From the NCBI GenBank assembly GCA_021734725.1, contig JAIPIM010000082.1, forward strand, positions 1 through 13,165: a DNA stretch of 13,165 nt, written 5' to 3'. Positions 1-7,734 of this stretch are shown one piece after another (positions within the stretch are counted from its first letter, which is position 1; each line of letters starts with the position of its first letter). Source of the DNA: Minisyncoccota bacterium. GTDB lineage: Bacteria > Verrucomicrobiota > Lentisphaeria > Oligosphaerales > MVZH01. The position numbers were made by a program, and so were the translations under genes. Under the pieces are notes generated by a model, which was given only the letters and a program-made list of their open reading frames with translations, had not been told where the DNA came from and made no database searches.

Positions 1-1
1 G

Positions 2-82
2 ATCTTGGGCAAAGCCACTGCCAACAGCCGTAAAAGTGCCGAAAAACAAGCGGCCATGCAGGCGTTGACGCATTTGATGTAA
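2..82 (+). CDS. rnc: Ribonuclease III, C-terminal end (partial)
   Basis: The frame starting at base 2 is open from the window edge to a TAA at 80-82 and gives 26 residues. They include Gly-Lys-Ala, then Ser-Arg-Lys-Ser-Ala-Glu-Lys-Gln-Ala-Ala and a final Ala-Leu-x-x-Leu. This is the pattern of the last beta strand and C-terminal helix of a double-stranded RNA-binding domain, where the conserved Lys and Ala residues contact RNA and pack the helix. A dsRBD at the very C terminus is the usual architecture of RNase III, which processes rRNA precursors and structured mRNAs. The catalytic domain lies outside the window, so RNase III is inferred from this tail alone; another dsRBD protein cannot be excluded. 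Confidence 0.65.
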   Translation: MLGKATANSRKSAEKQAAMQALTHLM

Positions 83-223
83 GCCAGACACGCGAGGCTC
101 CACTCCAGAGCGACCTTGAGATGCCCTCCGGAATGAAACTGACGGAACCCGAGAACATGTTTGACGATGGCGAAGATCGGGCGCCATCAGCATTGAATCG
201 GGTGGTTGAATGAAAGAGACAGG

Positions 224-1384
224 ATGGAACATCCGATGGAATGGGAAACTGATTACTCGCTATCTTATCCGCGGCATATCTACTTTGGGTGGGACAGCCG
301 TCAGCGCCTGAATGATATACTGGCTGGCGCGGTGAATGGCCTGCGTAGTCCTCGCGTCTTTATGGTGTCAACCCGGAGCTTTCATAAAGACGGCGGCCTG
401 GATGAACTTGACGAACTTTTGGGCGGTTGCATTGTCGGGCATACCGCGGGGATTCCGCACGATCCTTCACTTGCTGCTGTGGACGGCTTGGTGGATGCTA
501 TACGCCGGGTTGAAGCGGATACCGTTGTCGCGGTCGGCGGCGGGAGCGTCATGGATGCGGCTAAAGCGGCTGCCGCCATTGCTCCCATTGCCGGGGCCAG
601 TATTGTGCCGTATTACAACGGTGAGCGTGACATCGTCACTCCAGGTTTACCCTTTATTGCGTTGCCTACCACGGCGGGAACCGGCGCTGAGATCACCAGC
701 AACTCGGTTCTGACAGATCCCGCGACCTTGCGCAAGCAGTCTTTGCGCTCACCTCAAATGATTGCTTGCGCGGCCGTCGTCGACCCAGCGTTAACGGTGA
801 CCATGCCGCCGCGTTTGACCGCGGAGAGCGGCCTGGACGCCTTAGCCCAGGCGATCGAGTCCTATGTCTCAAGACGCGCCAACGCGGTGAGCGCCGCACT
901 GGCCTGCGAGGCCGTCCACCTTCTCCTGACCTATTTGCCCGCCGCGTATGCGGATGGGACATCTTGTGAGGCGCGCTTGAAAACAGCGGAAGGCAGTTTA
1001 GCCAGTGCTATGGCGTTCTCCCAAAGCGGTCTCGGTGCTGTTCACGGATTGGCGCATCCAATAGGTGTGCTGTTGGGGTTGCCCCACGGCTTGACGTGCG
1101 CTATTTTGTTACCACACGTCATGCAGTGGAATATGGCGTCGTCGCGGGAACGGTTTACCACTCTTGCGCATACGGTGAATGTGGGTGATGCAGCTGATTT
1201 GGTAGAGCGCGTTCAGGAGGTCTGTGATGAACTGCAGGTGCCGGACGATTTCCGTCAGGCAGGTTTGCGGGAAGACCACATTCCCCATATTGTTGCCAAT
1301 TGCCGAAGCAACAGCATGCGGAGCAACCCGCGTCCGATGTCGGATGACGAAGTTGCAGAGTTTGTGAAAAAGTTGCTGGCGTGA
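224..1384 (+). CDS. Iron-containing (group III) alcohol dehydrogenase family protein
   Basis: An NAD(P)-dependent dehydrogenase of the Fe-ADH fold (FucO, maleylacetate reductase and phosphonoacetaldehyde reductase relatives), expected to be cytoplasmic and to interconvert an alcohol and an aldehyde or ketone. The ATG at 224 gives 386 residues, close to the family norm. The frame also allows TTG 206 and ATG 236; 224 or 236 fits best because only about 10 residues normally precede the first strand. Seen: nucleotide-binding GGGSVMD at residues 105-111, the PTTAGTGAE stretch from about 148, the metal region around Asp205, and His274, His278 and His288 in the HGLAHPIG and LPHG motifs. The usual second metal ligand, His in DALxH, is Gln209 here. 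Some Fe-ADH subfamilies naturally carry Gln there, so activity is still likely, but metal and substrate are unknown. nadE starts 54 bases after the TGA, suggesting co-transcription. Confidence 0.85.
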   Translation: MEHPMEWETDYSLSYPRHIYFGWDSRQRLNDILAGAVNGLRSPRVFMVSTRSFHKDGGLDELDELLGGCIVGHTAGIPHDPSLAAVDGLVDAIRRVEADTVVAVGGGSVMDAAKAAAAIAPIAGASIVPYYNGERDIVTPGLPFIALPTTAGTGAEITSNSVLTDPATLRKQSLRSPQMIACAAVVDPALTVTMPPRLTAESGLDALAQAIESYVSRRANAVSAALACEAVHLLLTYLPAAYADGTSCEARLKTAEGSLASAMAFSQSGLGAVHGLAHPIGVLLGLPHGLTCAILLPHVMQWNMASSRERFTTLAHTVNVGDAADLVERVQEVCDELQVPDDFRQAGLREDHIPHIVANCRSNSMRSNPRPMSDDEVAEFVKKLLA

Positions 1385-1438
1385 ACCTTCTTCTTTTGGA
1401 CGGTCGGCCCAACGGCGGCCGAACTCCGGGGACCAGTG

Positions 1439-3394
1439 ATGCATAAACAGTTTGGGTTAGTAAGAATTGCGACAGTCGTACCTCCCGTTGGGGTCGGAGC
1501 CGTATCGCGCAACGTACAGGATATGCTGGCAATGGCGGATATTGCCCTTGAAAAAGGGGCCGATATCATCGTTTATCCGGAACTTTGTGTGACGGGTTAT
1601 ACCTGTGGGGACTTGTTTCAGCAGCGTACGCTCTGGGATGCCGCGACCGGCGGACTGCGGAGTTTTCTGAAGGAAACGAAGGGTACTTCCGCCTTGTTTG
1701 TTATCGGTCTACCGCTTCGGGTGGATGCGCAGCTGTTCAACTGCGCCGTGGTCTGTCAGGAGGGGCACATTCTTGGGGTCGTGCCGAAGACATACCTGCC
1801 GAACTATCGGGAGTTTTACGAAAAGCGCTGGTTTTCGTCTGGGTTTGCCGTCGGTCTCCGGGAGATTCAGCTTTGCGGGGGATGGGTGCCCTTTGGGAAG
1901 GACCTGCTTTTCAGGGCTGACGATTATTCGGAATTTACGGTTGGGATTGAATTGTGTGAGGATCTGTGGGCGCCGGTTCCGCCGAGTACCGAACTGGCTC
2001 TCCAGGGGGCTACAGTCATCGTCAACAGTTCGGCCAGTGACGATCAGGTCGGCAAGGTGCACTATAGGCGGGACCTCGTTCGTCAGCAGTCCGGACGTTG
2101 CTTGTCCGCCTATGTTTACTGTTCCGCGGGTGTGGGCGAGTCCACGACCGATGTTGTCTTCGGCGGACACTGCATGGTGGCGGAGAACGGGACATGCCTA
2201 AACGAGAACGAGCGTTTTCAGCAAGTCCCAACATGTATGCTCACCGATATTGACGTGGCGTATTTAGTTCATGAGCGGTGTCAGAATACGGTTTTCGGCG
2301 ACGGTGTGGCGGATTTCGCTCGGGAACAGCCGCACCGCGATGTTCGACACGTTTCGTTTAACCTGCCGGAGACTTCCCAGGACTGGTCACTGTTGCATCG
2401 GCCGCTGCGTGCCTTGCCGTTTGTTCCGGGAGACCGTCGGCAACGGCATGATACCTGCCGGGAGATCTTTGCCATCCAGAGTATTGGTTTGGCAAGTCGG
2501 CTTGAGCATACCGGTATCCGGAGCATGCTGATTGGTGTTTCCGGCGGGCTTGATTCCACGCTGGCGTTGCTCGTCGCGGTCGAAGCCTGCGACAGGCTCG
2601 GTATCAGCCATGACCACATTCACGCCATCACCATGCCCGGCTTCGGCACCAGCGAGCGCACACTGTCCAACGTTGAAGAACTGTGTAGTGCGCTTGGGGT
2701 AGCACTGGAAACCATTAACATCCACGATGCCTGCGAGGGACATTTCAGTGACATAGGGCACGACGGTCAGACGCATGACACGACGTTTGAGAATGTTCAA
2801 GCTCGAGAGCGCACCCAGATTCTGATGGACAAAGCCAATATGCTCAACGGATTGGTCATCGGTACGGGCGACTTATCGGAACTCGCGCTGGGGTGGTGTA
2901 CGTACAACGCGGACCATATGTCGATGTATGCAGTCAATGCCGGTGTGCCGAAGACGCTGGTGACGTTCTTGGTGGAATACGTGGCGGAACGATGGGACGA
3001 CCAGAATGTGGCGGCCACCCTGCGCGATATACTGGATACACCCATCTCGCCGGAATTGCTGCCGCCGGATCACAACGGCGATATTGCGCACCGGACCGAG
3101 GACGTCATTGGTCCATACGAGTTGCACGATTTTTTCCTTTATCAGATCGTTCGATGTGGGTTCCCGCCCGATAAGACACTGTTTCTCGCCTGTCAGGCTT
3201 TTGCTGAGTCTTACAGCGATGCCGAGGTCCGCAAATGGCTGCACGTCTTTGTCGAACGGTTTTTCAGTCAGCAGTTCAAACGGTCTTGCATGCCGGATGG
3301 ACCGAAAGTGGGCAGTGTTGCGCTTTCTCCACGCGGAGACTGGCGGATGCCCAGCGACGCCGTGGCGGAGGAATGGCTGCGGCTGGTTGAGTGA
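1439..3394 (+). CDS. nadE: Glutamine-dependent NAD+ synthetase
   Basis: Catalyses the last step of NAD+ biosynthesis: ATP-dependent amidation of nicotinic acid adenine dinucleotide, with ammonia taken from glutamine. Numbered from ATG 1439 (651 residues), the N-terminal nitrilase-type glutaminase domain has the Glu-Lys-Cys triad at Glu48 (YPELCVTGY), Lys117 (PKTYLPNYREFYE) and Cys173 (GIELCEDLW). The C-terminal synthetase domain has the ATP pyrophosphatase loop SGGLDS at 368-373, then the LPGF-like, TFENVQAR, GTGDLSELALGW and NAGVPKTL stretches. It ends with the QFKRS and LSPRGDWR segments typical of the long, Mycobacterium-type enzyme (about 680 residues there), so it is complete and probably active. 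ATG 1439 has GGGGA six bases upstream; a GTG directly before it (1436) is an alternative. It lies in the same frame as the upstream dehydrogenase, separated by that gene's single TGA stop. Confidence 0.95.
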   Translation: MHKQFGLVRIATVVPPVGVGAVSRNVQDMLAMADIALEKGADIIVYPELCVTGYTCGDLFQQRTLWDAATGGLRSFLKETKGTSALFVIGLPLRVDAQLFNCAVVCQEGHILGVVPKTYLPNYREFYEKRWFSSGFAVGLREIQLCGGWVPFGKDLLFRADDYSEFTVGIELCEDLWAPVPPSTELALQGATVIVNSSASDDQVGKVHYRRDLVRQQSGRCLSAYVYCSAGVGESTTDVVFGGHCMVAENGTCLNENERFQQVPTCMLTDIDVAYLVHERCQNTVFGDGVADFAREQPHRDVRHVSFNLPETSQDWSLLHRPLRALPFVPGDRRQRHDTCREIFAIQSIGLASRLEHTGIRSMLIGVSGGLDSTLALLVAVEACDRLGISHDHIHAITMPGFGTSERTLSNVEELCSALGVALETINIHDACEGHFSDIGHDGQTHDTTFENVQARERTQILMDKANMLNGLVIGTGDLSELALGWCTYNADHMSMYAVNAGVPKTLVTFLVEYVAERWDDQNVAATLRDILDTPISPELLPPDHNGDIAHRTEDVIGPYELHDFFLYQIVRCGFPPDKTLFLACQAFAESYSDAEVRKWLHVFVERFFSQQFKRSCMPDGPKVGSVALSPRGDWRMPSDAVAEEWLRLVE

Positions 3395-3576
3395 GAGCAA
3401 CGATGTGTGGGTTTGACGTGCCGGATTCGTCACGAAAGCAAATGGGCGGACAACAGCGGCATGGGAAAGCGGATGTTTGGGAAAGGCAGTCTTCGTTTTG
3501 TGCGCTACGGTCACTGACCGATGAACCGAAAACGACTTGGGCGAAAACCATTCAGCACGAGTCTAAACCGACAATC

Positions 3577-3584
3577 AAAGGAGG
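3577..3584 (+). promoter_or_regulatory. Strong ribosome binding site of the isomerase gene
   Basis: AAAGGAGG is an almost perfect complement of the 16S rRNA 3' end, six bases before ATG 3591. It is the best Shine-Dalgarno site in the window and fixes the start. It indicates that the interrupted gene downstream was, or still is, efficiently translated at its 5' end. Confidence 0.85.
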
Positions 3585-3590
3585 CACAAT

Positions 3591-4583
3591 ATGGCACGCA
3601 ACGTTACACTTTTCACTGGGCAATGGGCGGACTTGCCGTTGGAGACTTTGGCGGAGAAGGCTGCGGCTTGGGGGTACGACGGTCTTGAGCTGGCTTGCTG
3701 GGGGGACCACCTGGATGTTGCTCAGGCTGCGTCGGATCCGGACTACTGCAAGAAACAACGGGGCATTCTGGAAAGCCACGTACTTGGGTGCTGAGCAATC
3801 AGCAATCACCTGGCCGGGCAGTTGGTGTGTGACCCGAATGATGACGCGCGCTCGGATGGGTTTGCGCCGGCCGAGCTGGCCGGTGATGCTGAAGGGAAAC
3901 GCAAGTGGGCCATCGAGCAGATGAAACTGACTGCACGGGCGGCCAAAAATATGGGGGTTGACGTAGTCTGCGGTTTTACCGGGTCCTCGATTTGGCACAT
4001 GCTGTACAGTTTTCCTCCCGTGTCCCCAGCGATGATTGAGGCGGGATTTGCCGATTTTGCCGAGAAGTGGAATCCCATCCTGGATGTCTTCGGAGAATGC
4101 GGCGTGAAGTTTGCTCTCGAGGTTCATCCGACCGAGATTGCGTTTGATTACGTCACGGCGGAGCGTGCTCTCGATGCAGTTGCGCACCGGGAAGAATTCG
4201 GGTTCAATTTTGACCCCAGCCACTTGCATTGGCAGATGGTGGACCCGGCTATGTTTATTGATGAGTATGCCCACAGGATTTATCACGTCCACATGAAGGA
4301 CGCGGCGGTGACCTTGGATGGGCGCAGCGGGATCCTTTCATCGCATCTGGATTTCGGCGAAGCAGGTCGTGGGTGGGACTTTCGCAGCCTCGGGCACGGC
4401 GGGGTCGACTTTGAAGAGATTATCCGTGCGCTGAATCGCATGAGGTATACCGGTCCCCTCTCGGTGGAATGGGAAGACAGCGGCATGGACCGTGAGCACG
4501 GGGCCGAGGAAGCGTGCCAGTTTGTAAAACAGACGGATTTCCTGCCGTCCGATATTAAGTTTGATGCGCAAATGGAAAAATAA
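3591..4583 (+). pseudogene. Sugar phosphate isomerase/epimerase (xylose isomerase-like TIM barrel), interrupted by an in-frame TGA
   Basis: Two collinear segments in one frame encode one family protein: 3591-3791 (67 residues) and 3795-4580, separated only by TGA at 3792-3794. Joined they give about 330 residues, near the expected length. The N-terminal part contains VTLFTGQWADLPLE and GYDGLELACWGDH. The C-terminal part contains probable divalent-metal ligands at codons 177 (Glu in ALEVHPTEI), 208 and 211 (Asp, His in FDPSH), 234 (His in HVHMKDA) and 293 (Glu in SVEWED). The TGA sits between Cys and AISNHL, where relatives, as I recall them, have Trp (CWAISNHL), so TGG to TGA is a one-base change. 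No frameshift is present. The family includes inositol-catabolism and hexulose epimerase or isomerase enzymes; the substrate here is unknown. Restart at TTG/GTG 3819-3822 is possible but has no good ribosome site. A sequencing error would make the gene intact. Confidence 0.85.
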
Positions 4584-4610
4584 GCGTGTTTTAAGCACCT
4601 TTGGGCGCAT

Positions 4611-4647
4611 GGGCGGCACCGGTCTTCGGTTGCCGCCCTTTTTTGTT
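4611..4647 (+). terminator. Rho-independent terminator after the isomerase gene
   Basis: The stem GGGCGGCA (4611-4618) pairs perfectly with TGCCGCCC (4631-4638). The interior CCGGTCTTCGGT can extend the helix by three further G-C pairs with one bulged T. Six T residues (4639-4644) follow directly. It lies 27 bases after the TAA at 4581-4583 and separates this unit from gyrB. Confidence 0.92.
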
Positions 4648-4705
4648 CTACGTGCGCGAATCTTTCTTATTTCGCATTTAGTCTGCTGTTTTTTTGCTCT
4701 GCCAA

Positions 4706-4733
4706 TTGAGAAGACGCGAATAATGTGTATAGT
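4706..4733 (+). promoter_or_regulatory. Candidate sigma70-type promoter for gyrBA
   Basis: TTGAGA (4706-4711) and TATAGT (4728-4733) match the -35 and -10 consensus at five and four to five of six positions with a 16-base spacer. They lie in a locally AT-rich stretch just after the terminator. The predicted start is about 4740. This is consensus matching only; the distance to gyrB (about 420 bases) is long, and a nearer promoter may exist. Confidence 0.45.
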
Positions 4734-5046
4734 ATTTGAAGTTGTTTCATGGTATGGTTGGGAATTACCCTTGAAAGGCCTTCCTGTGGCTGATTTGTGT
4801 GCACTGTCACATCATTCCTTGCAATGCAGTTTGCCCGGCGTTGTCCGCTTGTTCCAGCGTCTGTTGAAGCAGGTATTATATGAACTGCCGAGCCGATGTA
4901 TTATGTGCCCTTTGCTTCCCCGTTCAAGCCTCTGCCGGCATGCAGGTTCTGGTGCCTTTTCCGGGGGGAGACCCGCGGTGTAGCGCTTTCGGGACGTGCT
5001 TCTAAGGGGCCTGCGAGATACGACATTTCGCTTGCCTTGTTCTTGG

Positions 5047-5083
5047 TCCCGGCGCGTTGTGAACTGAGGGCAACGAACCGGGA
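5047..5083 (+). promoter_or_regulatory. Two-part hairpin in the gyrB leader
   Basis: TCCCGG (5047-5052) pairs with CCGGGA (5078-5083). After a two-by-two internal loop, CGTTG (5055-5059) pairs with CAACG (5071-5075), closing an 11-base loop. Eleven base pairs in a compact element 78 bases before the gyrB ATG could be an RNA structure or a protein site. No T-run follows, so it is not an intrinsic terminator. The role is unknown. Confidence 0.4.
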
Positions 5084-5098
5084 ACGAAGATCGACGGG

Positions 5099-5118
5099 CT
5101 CGCAGGCTGTTGAGCGAG
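5099..5118 (+). promoter_or_regulatory. Short hairpin before the gyrB ribosome site
   Basis: CTCGC (5099-5103) pairs with GCGAG (5114-5118) around a 10-base loop, 25 bases before the AGGAG. It follows the larger leader hairpin and may be part of the same folded leader. Five pairs alone can occur by chance. Confidence 0.25.
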
Positions 5119-5160
5119 AGTCTTGGCCGTGTTGTTCAGGTTTAGGAGATAATAGGTCGT

Positions 5161-7713
5161 ATGGAAGAAGAAAAAATAGAATCACTGACGCCTGCCGAAG
5201 CAGTTGAGCTTCGTGCCGCCGCTGAAGCTGCGTACGATGAAAAACAGATTACTGTGCTGGAGGGGCTGGAGGCAGTTCGTCAGCGTCCCAGTATGTACAT
5301 TGGTGATACCGGAGAGCGTGGTCTTCATCACCTGGTGTATGAGGTTCTTGACAACAGTATTGACGAGGCGCTTGCCGGTTATTGCGACACCATTTCTGTC
5401 TGCATCCACGTGGATAACAGTGTGACGGTGACGGATGACGGACGCGGGATCCCAGTGGGGATGCACGAGACGGAGAACAAGCCGGCTCTGGAAGTTGTCA
5501 TGACCATGCTGCATGCAGGCGGCAAGTTCAACCACGACGCCTACAAGGTTTCGGGTGGGCTTCACGGTGTTGGTGTGTCCTGTGTGAACGCACTGAGTGA
5601 GTGGCTGGTGGCCGAGGTGCGCCGTGACGGGCGTCTTTACAACATGCGCTTTGAGCGGGGCAAAACGGTCTCTGAGCTCAAGGATATTCGCGCGGCGGAC
5701 CACAGCGGGACATCCGTCTCGTTCCGTCCCGATCCAGATATTTTTGAGACGACCACATTCAAGTGGGATATTCTGTCCAAACGTTTACGCGAGTTGGCCT
5801 TTCTGAATGCGGGTGTGTCCATTTCGTTGCGCGACGAACGGGACGAAGAAGGCGACCGTGAGGAGACGTTCTGTTACGAGGGGGGGATTCGGGAGTTTGT
5901 CAAGCATCTCAATGAGGGTAAACAGGAGTTGTGCGAGCCCATCTATCTGAATGCCGAGCGTGAGGATGTGGAGGCTGAAATTGCTCTGCAATACAACGAT
6001 GGCTACAGCGAGAATATCTTCAGCTATGCGAATAATATCAATACCATTGAGGGTGGTACTCATCTATCGGGATTTCAGGGTGCCTTGACGCGCACGGTCA
6101 ATGCGTATGCAAAATCAATGCCTTCGTATAAGAATGAGCCGTCCGTGTCCGGGGGCGATGTGCGCGAGGGACTAACCGCGATCATCAGCGTAAAGGTACG
6201 GGATCCTCAGTTTGAGGGACAAACCAAAACCAAACTTGGCAACAGTGAAGTGCGCGGGATAGTTGAATCCATTTTGAATGAGGGTCTTGGCACCTATTTT
6301 GAAGAACATCCCCAGGAGGCCAAACAGGTGGTTGACAAGGCGTTGCTGGCATCGCGAGCACGTGAAGCCGCCCGCAAAGCACGCGAACTTACTCGGCGCA
6401 AGACGGCGCTGGACGGAATGTCACTACCTGGAAAGCTTGCCGATTGTTCGGAGAAAGACCCCAGCAAGGCCGAGTTGTATATTGTTGAGGGTGACAGCGC
6501 AGGCGGATCCGCCAAGCAAGGCAGAGACAGTTCGTTTCAGGCCATACTGCCGTTGCGGGGAAAACTTCTGAATGTGGAGAAAGCGCGTCTGGACAAGCTG
6601 CTTGATAACAACGAAATTCAGGCCCTGATCACAGCTGTCGGTTGCGGTATCGGTCACGACGAATTCGATATGTCCCGCCTCCGCTACCACCGCCTGATTA
6701 TTATGACGGACGCCGACGTGGATGGCTCCCATATCCGCACTTTATTGCTGACTCTGTTTTTCCGCCAGATGAAACCCCTGGTCGAAAACGGCTATGTCTA
6801 CATTGCCAAACCGCCATTGTACAAAGTTACCCGCCGAAAACGCGCGCAGTATGTGGAAAGCGATGACGTTATGGACAAGCTGTTGCTTGACCTTGCGTTG
6901 GACGATGTGACCGTGACTCGAGCCGATGGACGCGAGTTGAGTCGTGAGCAAATGTACGGTTTGATTCGGATTATCCGCGAGGGGACCGCCTTGACGCGCG
7001 GTCTCGGTCGCCATGGGATCAGTCCCAGCGATTACATTGCGCAGCGTTGTCCGGACACGAAACGATTTCCCATGGCCATCGTTCGCGTGCGTGAACTGGA
7101 TGGGCTGATCACGGAGTCGTTTGTCTTCAGCGACGAGGAGGAAGCCGATTTAATAGCGGCGGCCGAAGCGCGTTTGGCCCCGGAAGTTGATGAGGAGACA
7201 GATCCTGACGACGCCACTGCTGAGGATACAGGAGCGGAGCCCTCGGCCGCCACTTCGGATGAGGCTGAGGAGACGCGCGGCGAAAAGACTGCGAATCCGA
7301 ACATTGATGTTATCCCGGTCTATGAAGCTGCGGCATTCCATGACCTCGATGCGCGGCTCGCCAAGTACGATCTTGGAGTAGATCAGATGTTTGACGGGAC
7401 AGACCCCTTGCTGATGGTGGAGAACAAAGGGGATTCAAAGCCGGTGACATGTCTCGTTGACATGTACGAACAAGTGCGAGAGGTCGGCAAACAGGGATTG
7501 CAGATCCAGCGGTACAAGGGGCTTGGGGAAATGAACCCCGATCAGCTTTGGGAAACTACGATGAATCCGGAAACCCGCAAGATGCTTCGGGTGACCATGG
7601 AGGATGCCTTTCAGGCTGAGCGTATCTTTACGCTGCTGATGGGTGAGGAAGTTGAACCGCGGCGGGCGTATATCGAGAAGTATGCGGCCGGGGTCACGGA
7701 CTTGGATATTTAA
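5161..7713 (+). CDS. gyrB: DNA gyrase subunit B
   Basis: ATPase subunit of the A2B2 topoisomerase that introduces negative supercoils. The 850 residues show, in order, the GHKL ATPase domain with catalytic Glu61 and Mg-binding Asn65 (YEVLDNSIDEAL), DDGRG at 92-96 and GGLHGVGVSCVNALS, then the transducer domain. The TOPRIM domain follows, with Glu443 (EGDSAGG) and the acidic pair Asp517/Asp519 (DADVDG), then QRYKGLGEMNPDQLWETTM and a C-terminal DLDI. A large insert splits TOPRIM from the QRYKGLG tail, as in Escherichia coli GyrB, supporting a Gram-negative-type enzyme. Within it, residues about 658-710 are a very acidic low-complexity stretch. The N terminus is about 20 residues longer than usual before the DxxQIxVLEGLEAVRxRP motif. 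gyrA follows after 21 bases. Confidence 0.97.
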   Translation: MEEEKIESLTPAEAVELRAAAEAAYDEKQITVLEGLEAVRQRPSMYIGDTGERGLHHLVYEVLDNSIDEALAGYCDTISVCIHVDNSVTVTDDGRGIPVGMHETENKPALEVVMTMLHAGGKFNHDAYKVSGGLHGVGVSCVNALSEWLVAEVRRDGRLYNMRFERGKTVSELKDIRAADHSGTSVSFRPDPDIFETTTFKWDILSKRLRELAFLNAGVSISLRDERDEEGDREETFCYEGGIREFVKHLNEGKQELCEPIYLNAEREDVEAEIALQYNDGYSENIFSYANNINTIEGGTHLSGFQGALTRTVNAYAKSMPSYKNEPSVSGGDVREGLTAIISVKVRDPQFEGQTKTKLGNSEVRGIVESILNEGLGTYFEEHPQEAKQVVDKALLASRAREAARKARELTRRKTALDGMSLPGKLADCSEKDPSKAELYIVEGDSAGGSAKQGRDSSFQAILPLRGKLLNVEKARLDKLLDNNEIQALITAVGCGIGHDEFDMSRLRYHRLIIMTDADVDGSHIRTLLLTLFFRQMKPLVENGYVYIAKPPLYKVTRRKRAQYVESDDVMDKLLLDLALDDVTVTRADGRELSREQMYGLIRIIREGTALTRGLGRHGISPSDYIAQRCPDTKRFPMAIVRVRELDGLITESFVFSDEEEADLIAAAEARLAPEVDEETDPDDATAEDTGAEPSAATSDEAEETRGEKTANPNIDVIPVYEAAAFHDLDARLAKYDLGVDQMFDGTDPLLMVENKGDSKPVTCLVDMYEQVREVGKQGLQIQRYKGLGEMNPDQLWETTMNPETRKMLRVTMEDAFQAERIFTLLMGEEVEPRRAYIEKYAAGVTDLDI

Positions 7714-7734
7714 CCTGAAGGACACATCAGGACA

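Larger units (their letters stand above)
4645..5160 (+). other. Long non-coding region and leader before gyrB
   Basis: About 516 bases lie between the terminator and gyrB without a convincing gene. Open frames crossing it on either strand are short, lack family motifs, and several run into gyrB. I searched by eye for tRNA, tmRNA, RNase P RNA and SRP RNA signatures and found none. The first 90 bases are AT-richer and hold the promoter candidate. The last 120 bases hold two hairpins and the gyrB ribosome site (AGGAG at 5144-5148, twelve bases from the ATG, with a second AGG at 5154-5156). If transcription starts near 4740, the gyrB mRNA has a leader of about 420 bases. Confidence 0.6.

Noticed and set aside
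121..213. Small open frame of 30 codons before the dehydrogenase gene.
   Set aside because: It has no ribosome site or recognisable motif, and it overlaps the dehydrogenase frame.
3395..3520. Open in-frame extension of about 41 codons after the nadE TGA.
   Set aside because: NadE homologs end at this point, the extension has no family similarity, and an open run of this length is common by chance.
3792..3835. TGA at 3792 as a selenocysteine codon; a downstream hairpin with CAC-CTG/CAG-GTG pairing is possible.
   Set aside because: The stem has a bulge and its loop lacks the features of known bacterial SECIS elements. The family residue at this site is Trp rather than Cys, and no selenium-related gene is present.
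3822..4583. Second half of the isomerase as an independent gene starting at GTG 3822.
   Set aside because: There is no ribosome site upstream, the first barrel strands would be missing, and the preceding codons after the TGA are still family-like.
4917..4945. A GTTCAAGCC stretch resembling a tRNA T-loop.
   Set aside because: The flanking five-base arms do not pair, and no anticodon or acceptor stem is found.
4896..5207. Open frame of 103 codons in the gyrB leader.
   Set aside because: It overlaps the gyrB start, shows no family motif, and has low-complexity composition typical of chance frames.
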